Shown here piece after piece: positions 33,908 through 38,815 of a stretch of DNA of 38,815 bases. The stretch is from Actinomycetes bacterium (lineage in GTDB: Bacteria > Actinomycetota > Actinomycetes > Actinomycetales > Dermatophilaceae). The stretch is taken from positions 1 to 38,815 of the forward strand of contig JAKOPT010000110.1 of assembly GCA_029778715.1 (NCBI GenBank). Reading direction: 5' to 3'. The translations under genes and the position numbers were made by a program. Within the stretch, counting starts at the first letter, position 1, and each line of letters starts with the position of its first letter. The notes under the pieces were generated by a model. It searched no databases and was not told where the DNA came from. It worked only from the letters and a program-made list of their open reading frames with translations.

Positions 33908-34504
33908 ATGCGATGGAGTGGACGCGCGGCGCTGATGTCGGCGGCGGCGCTGGCGGCAATGACGATCGTCGGGTGCGGCAGCAGCGCGAGTAATGCCACG
34001 GGCGGCGCGAGCGCATCAGGCGGCGGTGCGGCGAGCACCTCTTCCGCCGCGGCTTCCGGCGCCGGCACGGGGTCGGGGTCGGGGTCGGGCGAGTGCTCGC
34101 AGGCCCCCAAGGACGCCGTCGACACCCTCCTGGCGGGGAAGGGCTACGAGTGGAGCGGCGGGTCGAACTCGGGCTGCGAGGCCGTGGCCAAGGATTCCCC
34201 CAATGGCGAGCGGGTCACCTACTGGAACCTGGGGAAGGTGCGCGGCTCGGCCGACTACGACAAGGCGCTCGGTTTCATCAAGGCGGCCCAGTGCAACGGA
34301 GGTGCCGGCAGCAGCACCCCGGCGGTCGGGGACAAGGCTTTCCTCGACGCCTCCTGCTATGCGATGAGCAAGAAGATGGAACTCATCGTGGCCAAGGGCA
34401 GCGACGTCTACCAGGTGTTCTACGTCGGCTCGCTGTCCCTCAACGTCCCCCAGGACCGGGCCGAGGCCGCGATCGTCGACATCGCCAAGGCCATCGTGCC
34501 CTGA
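33908..34504 (+). CDS. Small secreted lipoprotein of unknown function
   Basis: The 198-residue protein has a signal peptide (MRWSGRAALMSAAALAAMTI) with the lipobox IVGC (Cys about residue 23), then a Ser/Ala/Gly-rich linker. The C-terminal domain of about 135 residues (SQAPKDAVDTLLAGKGYEWS to the end) contains several cysteines that could form disulfides outside the cell. No family is recognised. The in-frame ATG at 33881 is less likely because AGGGAG lies just upstream of 33908. Confidence 0.8.
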   Translation: MRWSGRAALMSAAALAAMTIVGCGSSASNATGGASASGGGAASTSSAAASGAGTGSGSGSGECSQAPKDAVDTLLAGKGYEWSGGSNSGCEAVAKDSPNGERVTYWNLGKVRGSADYDKALGFIKAAQCNGGAGSSTPAVGDKAFLDASCYAMSKKMELIVAKGSDVYQVFYVGSLSLNVPQDRAEAAIVDIAKAIVP

Positions 34505-34520
34505 CGGCCCGCGGGCCCGA

Positions 34521-34570
34521 CGTCGGCGTCCGCTCCCAACCGCAAGGGGGGTTGGGAACGGACGCCGTCG
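34521..34570. terminator. Bidirectional hairpin terminator
   Basis: The 21-nt arms at 34521-34541 and 34550-34570 pair with two mismatches. It lies between the convergent lipoprotein and APH-like genes, 16 bases from each stop codon. Confidence 0.75.
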
Positions 34571-34585
34571 GCTGCCCGGCCTCGG

Positions 34586-35668
34586 TCAGGCGAGGAGTTG
34601 CTGCGCGTGCGCCTCAAGCACCCGCACGACGTACCCCATCGCCTGAGCCATCGGGTTTGTCGTCTGCTTGTGGAAGGCGCGGTAGTAGATCTGCTGCGCG
34701 ATCCCCGCGAGCCGGAAGGTCCCGAACACCTCGGCGAAGAGTCGCTCGGTCGGGCTGACCGTAATCCCGCGGGCATCGGCGTATGCCGTCCACACCTGGT
34801 CGCGGGTCCACATCCCGGGTGCGTTGGTCGGCTGCAAGCGGATCGCCTGCACGTCCTCGGGGTCGTCGGCCTGACACCAGTAGGCCAGGCCGGAGCCGAG
34901 GTCGAGGATCGGGTCACCGACGGTCGCGAGTTCCCAGTCGAGAACCCCGACGATCCGGGTGGGGTCGGCCCGGTCGAGGACGAGGTTGTCGAAGCGGAAG
35001 TCGTTGTGGATCATCGTGTGCGGGCTTTCGACGGGCTGGTTGGCCTGCAACCACGCGATCGTGGCCGCGAAGTCGCCGACGTCGGGGGTGCGCGCCCGCC
35101 CGTAGCGGCCGACCCAGCCGCCGACCTGCCGCTCGACATAGCCGGGGCCGCGATCCAGCGACCGCAACCCGGACCGGTCAAGGTCGGCCTCGTGAAGCGC
35201 CACCAACGCGTCGATCGCGCTGCGGCACAGCCGGTCCCGGTCCGCCTCGGCATCGAGACCGACCCCATCCGGAATGTCGCGGCGCAGGATCAGCCCCTCG
35301 AGACGGTCCATGACATAGAACTCGCTGCCGATGACCGACTCGTCGGCGCAATAGCCCACCATCGTCGGCGCCAACGGGAACACCGGGGCCAGCGCCTGCT
35401 GGATGCCGAACTCCCGACCCATGTCGTGCGCGCCCTTGGCCTTGGTCCCGGCCGGCGGGCGGCGCAGGATGAGGTCGCGGGCGGCATACGACAGCAGATA
35501 GGTGAGGTTCGAAGCCCCGCCGGTGAACTGCTGGACCGCCGGCACCCCCTCGATCCCGGTCGGGTCGAGCGCGTTCGCCGCCAACCAGGCGGTGACCGCC
35601 TCGACGTCGAAGGCGTCTTCGCCCCGGACGGCCGCCGCGCCCTCGACGGGCCGCTGGCTCTCACTCAT
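34586..35668 (-). CDS. APH-like phosphotransferase (ACAD10/ACAD11 kinase-domain relative)
   Basis: The 360-residue protein has the aminoglycoside-phosphotransferase fold: FTGGASNLTYLLSYAARDLI (nucleotide loop), the catalytic HNDFRFDNLVLD, and the metal site VGVLDWELATVGDPILDLGS. The sequence type is that of the kinase half of human ACAD10/ACAD11 and of bacterial LvaA, which phosphorylate 4-hydroxyacyl-CoA, not antibiotics. It lies in one operon with an acyl-CoA dehydrogenase, the partner in that pathway. The start overlaps the SDR stop as ATGA. A drug-resistance role is unlikely. Confidence 0.88.
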   Translation of the reverse strand: MSESQRPVEGAAAVRGEDAFDVEAVTAWLAANALDPTGIEGVPAVQQFTGGASNLTYLLSYAARDLILRRPPAGTKAKGAHDMGREFGIQQALAPVFPLAPTMVGYCADESVIGSEFYVMDRLEGLILRRDIPDGVGLDAEADRDRLCRSAIDALVALHEADLDRSGLRSLDRGPGYVERQVGGWVGRYGRARTPDVGDFAATIAWLQANQPVESPHTMIHNDFRFDNLVLDRADPTRIVGVLDWELATVGDPILDLGSGLAYWCQADDPEDVQAIRLQPTNAPGMWTRDQVWTAYADARGITVSPTERLFAEVFGTFRLAGIAQQIYYRAFHKQTTNPMAQAMGYVVRVLEAHAQQLLA

Positions 35669-36594
35669 GACGACACCTCCGCTGTCGATCGACCGGCCAG
35701 CCGCTGCCCGAGCGCGTGGCTGCGCGCGGCATACGCCTGGGGGTCAGTCTTTTTCATCGCCACCGTAGCCCGGGCCAACTCGTCGGGGACGATGACCTGC
35801 TCACCGGCGTCAAGGCCGGCGACGATCGCCGACGCGACCTCCTCGGCGCTGAGCGGCGAGCGGTCGATGAGGGCGACCGCGGCGGCCTGCATCGCCGTGT
35901 CGGCCCCGACGAACCCCGCGTGCAGGTTGGTGCGGAAGAACGACGGGCAGGCCACCGCAACCCCAATTCCCCACGGAGACAACTCGAAACCCAGGGTCTC
36001 GCTGAGGGCGACGACGCCGGCCTTGGCGGCGTTGTAGGAACTCATGCCCGGGCCGTGGATGAGCCCGGCCGCGGAGGCGATGTTGAGGATGTGCCCGCTG
36101 CGTTGGGCCTTGAACACCGGCGCAAACGTCCGGCACCCGCGCGCGACCCCGAACAGGTTGACGTCGAACATCCGCTGCCAGTCGTCGATGTTGTCGTGGT
36201 CGATCCGGCCACCGCTCGCGAGGCCGGCGTTGTTGACGAGCAGGTCGAGGCCGCCCCATTCGCCGTCCACCCAGTCCCGCGCCCGGGCCCAGTCGGCGTC
36301 GTTGCGCACGTCGAGAGTGACGTATTTCGCGTCGCCGGGGACACCATCGGGTCGCGTCGGCGCCAGGTCGGCGACGAGGACCCGGGCTCCCCGGTCGAGG
36401 TAAGCCGCGGCGAGCGCCAGTCCCAGCCCGCCGGCGCCGCCGGTGATGAGGACGCGGGGCTGGTCCGGGAGCGGCATGGGGGTGGGAACGGGAGGCTTCG
36501 CTGGGGCGGGAGCGGGCGGCATACTCGCGGATGCAGGTGCGGACCCGGACGACGAGGCGGAGGCGGAGGCGGAGGCGGCCGGCATACCGGTCAT
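35665..36594 (-). CDS. Short-chain dehydrogenase/reductase
   Basis: The 309-residue protein is a classical SDR: TGGAGGLGLALAAAYLDRGA for the cofactor, NNAG (in LLVNNAGLASGG), catalytic Ser in NIASAAGL, and YNAAK holding Tyr and Lys. It is preceded by an odd tail of about 40 Ala/Ser/Pro residues, encoded partly by GGAGGC microsatellite repeats. The start at 36594 overlaps the acyl-CoA dehydrogenase stop as ATGA. An internal ATG at 36477 directly before the Rossmann fold may be the functional start. It likely oxidises or reduces a hydroxy/keto intermediate of the same pathway. Confidence 0.9.
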   Translation of the reverse strand: MTGMPAASASASASSSGSAPASASMPPAPAPAKPPVPTPMPLPDQPRVLITGGAGGLGLALAAAYLDRGARVLVADLAPTRPDGVPGDAKYVTLDVRNDADWARARDWVDGEWGGLDLLVNNAGLASGGRIDHDNIDDWQRMFDVNLFGVARGCRTFAPVFKAQRSGHILNIASAAGLIHGPGMSSYNAAKAGVVALSETLGFELSPWGIGVAVACPSFFRTNLHAGFVGADTAMQAAAVALIDRSPLSAEEVASAIVAGLDAGEQVIVPDELARATVAMKKTDPQAYAARSHALGQRLAGRSTAEVSS

Positions 36595-37850
36595 GCCTTC
36601 GCGAGGTAGGGACGGAGCATGATCCGGGCGACGCTGTGCAGGTGGACCTCGTCGGGACCGTCAGCGAGCCGGAGCGAGCGGGCGCCGGCGAGGGCCGCAG
36701 ACAGCGGGAAGTCCTCGCTCATGCCGCCGCCGCCGTGGAGCTGGAGGGCCATGTCGATGACCTCGACGGCCATCGAGGGGACGGCGGCCTTGATTTCGGC
36801 GACCTCGGAGAGCGCGCCGCGCGTGCCGAAGGTGTCGAGTTTCCAGGCGGCGTGCTGGACGTGGAGGCGGGCCTGGTTGATGGCGATCCGGGCCTTGGCG
36901 AGGCGCTCGCGATTGCCGCCGAGGTTGGCCAGCGGCTTGCCGAACGCAACCCGGGTCGTCGCCCGGGTCAGGGCGGCTTCGAGGGCCATCTCGGCCAGGC
37001 CGATGAGGCGCATGCAGTGGTGGACCCGGCCCGGGCCAAGGCGGCCCTGGGCAATCTCGAAGGCGCGGCCCGGCCCGCCGATGATCGCCTCGACGGGCAG
37101 GCGCACGTCGGTGAGGGAGACCTCGCCGTGCCCGAGGGGTTCGTCGAGTTGGCCGAGCGCGGTGAGCATCCGCTCGATCTTGACGCCCGGGGCGTCCATG
37201 GGGACGGCCACCATGGAGTGGCGGTGGTGGCGGTCGGCGTTCGGGTCGGTCAGGCCCATGAAGATGCCGACCTTGCAGTCGGGGTGCCCGGCGCCGGTCG
37301 ACCACCACTTGCGGCCGTTGAGGACAACCTCGTCGCCGTCGACGATGGCGGTGGCCTCCATGTTCGTCGCATCCGAACTCGCGGTGCCCGGCTCGGTCAT
37401 GAGGAACGTCGAGCGGATCCGGCCGTCGAGAAGCGGGTCGAGCCATCGGTCCTTCTGCTCCTGGGAGCCGTACTTGAGGAGGACCTCCATGTTGCCGGTG
37501 TCGGGGGCGTTGCAGTTGAACACCAGCGGCGCGATGGTGGAGCGGCCGGTGACCTCGGCGACGGGGGCGTAGTCGAGGTTCGTCAGACCGGTGCCGCCGT
37601 CGGTGCCGTAGCGCGCGGCATACGGGCCCTCGTGGCCGGCGGGGAGGAAAAGGTTCCACAGGCCCTGGGCGCGGGCCTTGGCCTGGAGGTCGGCCATGGC
37701 CGGGTGGACGGCGAACGAGTCCTCGCCCTTGGCCCGGCGGGTGGCGATGTCCTCGATGATGGCGGGTTCGATGGGGGTGATTTCGGTGTCGAGGAATGCT
37801 CGGGCACGGGCGGCGAGGTCGGCGGCGCGAGGGCTGGGGGCGAAGTCCAT
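36591..37850 (-). CDS. Acyl-CoA dehydrogenase (ACAD10/11-like)
   Basis: The 419-residue flavoenzyme has the ACAD pattern: FLMTEPGTASSDATNMEATA and LNGRKWWSTGAGHPDCKVGI, then HHCMRLIGLAEMALEAALTR, VAFGKPLANLGGNRERLAKA and ALQLHGGGGMSEDFPLSAAL. These blocks match the dehydrogenase half of ACAD10/ACAD11. It is the first gene of a three-gene operon joined by ATGA overlaps (ACAD, SDR, APH-like kinase). A perfect palindrome 21 bp upstream separates it from the divergent TetR gene. Breakdown of 4-hydroxy fatty acids or similar is the predicted role. Confidence 0.92.
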   Translation of the reverse strand: MDFAPSPRAADLAARARAFLDTEITPIEPAIIEDIATRRAKGEDSFAVHPAMADLQAKARAQGLWNLFLPAGHEGPYAARYGTDGGTGLTNLDYAPVAEVTGRSTIAPLVFNCNAPDTGNMEVLLKYGSQEQKDRWLDPLLDGRIRSTFLMTEPGTASSDATNMEATAIVDGDEVVLNGRKWWSTGAGHPDCKVGIFMGLTDPNADRHHRHSMVAVPMDAPGVKIERMLTALGQLDEPLGHGEVSLTDVRLPVEAIIGGPGRAFEIAQGRLGPGRVHHCMRLIGLAEMALEAALTRATTRVAFGKPLANLGGNRERLAKARIAINQARLHVQHAAWKLDTFGTRGALSEVAEIKAAVPSMAVEVIDMALQLHGGGGMSEDFPLSAALAGARSLRLADGPDEVHLHSVARIMLRPYLAKA

Positions 37851-37853
37851 GAG

Positions 37854-37885
37854 TTGACTGTAGCGCCTTATTGAGCAATGCTCAA
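37854..37885. promoter_or_regulatory. TetR promoter and operator overlapping its start
   Basis: The perfect dyad TTGAGCAATGCTCAA occupies 37871-37885. For the rightward gene, TTGACT (37854-37859) and AATGCT (37877-37882) are spaced 17 bp apart, so the operator covers the -10 region and transcription would begin near 37889-37890, at ATG 37890. The same palindrome is 21 bp upstream of the acyl-CoA dehydrogenase start. This is the usual layout of a TetR regulator controlling itself and a divergent operon. Confidence 0.7.
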
Positions 37886-37889
37886 CAGT

Positions 37890-38765
37890 ATGCCGCGTCA
37901 CACGTTGCCCTCGGATCGCGCCGACACCTCGGGCGGGACGAGCAGAGCGAGCACCGGGGTCGCCGCGGGCGGCAACAGCGCCGGGGTGGCCACGGGCGGC
38001 AGGGGCACCGGGGTCGCCGCGGGCGGCAAGGGCGGTCGGCAGCGGCTCAGCCCGGAGGAGCGGCGTCGCCAACTGGTGGGGATTGGGTTGCGCAAGTTCG
38101 TGGAGCGCCCGGTGCAGGAACTGTCCTTGGACGAGGTGGCCGCCGAGGCTGGCGTGTCGCGGGGGTTGCTCTTCCACTACTTCCCGACGAAGACGGCCTA
38201 CTACACCGCGGTCGTCGAGGCGGCGGGGCGGCGTGTGCTGCGGACGGTGGCGCCCGACGAGGGGCTGGTCGGCGACGCGGCGGTGGCGCAGTTGGTCGAC
38301 CGGTTCTTCGCGCAGGTGGCGCGGCGCCGTGACTCGTACCTCGCGCTCGTGTTCGGCCAGGTCGGCTCGGTGCACGACGGGTCGGGGGTCGCGCACGCGG
38401 ACCGCGCCGGAAGCCTGCGCCGCCAGATCGCCCTCCTCGCGCTCACGGCTCTCGCGTCGACCTCGACCTCGACCGACACCCCCACACCCGTCAACAATCG
38501 ACCAATAGGTGGATTGTTGACACCCACGGAGCCAGACACCCCCACACCACCGGTCGACACTCCCCCCACCGACGTCAACAATCGACCAATAGGTGGATTG
38601 TTGACATCAGACGAAGTGGCCGCGGCTCACGGCTGGGTCGCCTACGTCGAAGACCGGGCCCTGCAATGGTCGGCGCGGCCCGTCGACGAACAGGCCACCA
38701 GCCGCGACGCCGACATCGCGCACTGCGTCGCCGCCCTGCACGCGCTCCTCGCCCTCGCCCGCTGA
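37890..38765 (+). CDS. TetR-family regulator with in-frame palindrome insertions
   Basis: The protein (291 residues from ATG 37890, or 295 from ATG 37878, which lies inside the operator) begins with an unusual tail including repeats of GVAAGGN/GTGVAAGGKGG. The DNA-binding domain follows: RLSPEERRRQLVGIGLRKFV, then ELSLDEVAAEAGVSRGLLFH and YFPTKTAYYTAVVEAAGRRV. In the ligand domain, between ALTALASTS and SDEVAAAHGWVAYVED, two copies of the palindromic repeat are read in frame as VNNRPIGGLLT, separated by a Thr/Pro-rich stretch. This adds about 45 residues not expected in TetR proteins. Its target is probably the divergent ACAD operon. The insert likely forms a surface loop. Confidence 0.85.
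   Translation: MPRHTLPSDRADTSGGTSRASTGVAAGGNSAGVATGGRGTGVAAGGKGGRQRLSPEERRRQLVGIGLRKFVERPVQELSLDEVAAEAGVSRGLLFHYFPTKTAYYTAVVEAAGRRVLRTVAPDEGLVGDAAVAQLVDRFFAQVARRRDSYLALVFGQVGSVHDGSGVAHADRAGSLRRQIALLALTALASTSTSTDTPTPVNNRPIGGLLTPTEPDTPTPPVDTPPTDVNNRPIGGLLTSDEVAAAHGWVAYVEDRALQWSARPVDEQATSRDADIAHCVAALHALLALAR
38490..38521. repeat. ACC(AATA)GGT palindrome inside the TetR gene, copy 1
   Basis: The arms GTCAACAATCGACC and GGTGGATTGTTGAC pair with one mismatch around AATA. The unit is translated as VNNRPIGGLLT in the TetR frame. Confidence 0.9.
38574..38605. repeat. ACC(AATA)GGT palindrome inside the TetR gene, copy 2
   Basis: Identical to copy 1, lying 84 bp downstream, and in the same reading frame because 84 is a multiple of 3. 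The 52 bp between the copies are Thr/Pro-coding and unlike the repeat. Confidence 0.9.
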
Positions 38766-38815
38766 CCAGGTCCCAAGAACGCTCTTGTGGTGGATCGTCC
38801 GGGTCCCAACCCGGA
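38766..38815. other. End of window after the TetR gene
   Basis: No gene is visible in the last 50 bases. TCCGGGT and ACCCGGA at 38798-38815 form a short hairpin that touches the window edge, possibly the TetR terminator. Confidence 0.35.

Noticed and set aside
34586..35668. APH-like gene as aminoglycoside resistance
   Set aside because: The sequence type and its operon with acyl-CoA dehydrogenase and SDR genes point to a CoA-thioester kinase.
36540..36590. GGAGGC microsatellite as a phase-variation tract
   Set aside because: The unit is 6 bp, so slippage would keep the frame and only change an Ala/Ser tail; no on-off switch would result.

Overview
The window comes from a high-GC actinobacterium. 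Codon third positions are almost all G or C, GTG starts are common, several starts look leaderless, and the gene set fits a free-living aerobic actinomycete: GTP-dependent PEP carboxykinase, a bacterial proteasome activator ending in GQYL, an actinobacterial-type histidine ammonia-lyase, and lipoproteins. The dense use of the octamer GTATGCCG/CGGCATAC suggests a member of the Micrococcales, perhaps near Intrasporangiaceae/Dermatophilaceae, but that placement is inference only.

Layout. 1-3.0 kb is a decayed accessory tract: the 3' end of a protein built from 36-residue repeats, a truncated fragment of a possible cell-wall peptidase, a frameshifted IS3-type orfA, and a complete but dead IS256-family element with an 8-bp target duplication. 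The tract stops at a tRNA-Arg(ACG) whose 3' end faces it. 3.4-5.4 kb is pckG, followed by a hairpin terminator and three copies of a small palindromic repeat. 5.9-10.7 kb holds a Gly/Pro-rich membrane-anchored protein divergent from a PMT/ArnT-type glycosyltransferase and a GT2-GtrA fusion. These two probably make, flip and use a polyprenyl-phosphate sugar. 10.8-13.8 kb is pntAB (proton-translocating transhydrogenase). 14.0-23.9 kb is a histidine-utilisation region (hutU, hutH and a probable HutR of the IclR family, with matching operator-like boxes upstream of hutU and hutH). It is interrupted between hutU and hutH by an island carrying a toxin-antitoxin pair (toxin broken by a stop), a small two-helix membrane protein, a STAND NTPase with nine near-identical TPR units, and an MNT nucleotidyltransferase. 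23.9-28.2 kb holds a MobA-like protein, a TetR regulator with two operator-like palindromes, a quinone oxidoreductase, the proteasome activator Bpa, and a sucrase/ferredoxin-like protein. 28.7-34.5 kb holds an enoyl-reductase/saccharopine-dehydrogenase-like protein, a PPOX-family flavoprotein, glycerate kinase, a LuxR regulator and a lipoprotein. 34.6-38.8 kb is an acyl-CoA dehydrogenase / SDR / APH-like kinase operon, divergent from a TetR gene that has two of the palindromic repeats inserted in frame.

Most interesting signals. (1) GTATGCCG/CGGCATAC occurs about 65 times by eye, on both strands and in coding and non-coding DNA. I expect one or two by chance. It is absent from the accessory tract and sometimes occurs as inverted pairs inside terminator hairpins, much as DNA uptake sequences do in Neisseria and Pasteurellaceae. 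(2) The small membrane protein ends in, and the adjacent STAND protein begins with, similar V-x-A-V-Q-x-G motifs. This resembles amyloid-signalling (RHIM/BASS-like) effector-NLR pairs and may be an undescribed membrane-effector defence module. (3) A family of 32-34 bp palindromes keeps a fixed ACC(AATA/TATT)GGT centre while its arms change in a compensating way from locus to locus. (4) Separate, long, near-perfect hairpins of unique sequence sit in many intergenic gaps.
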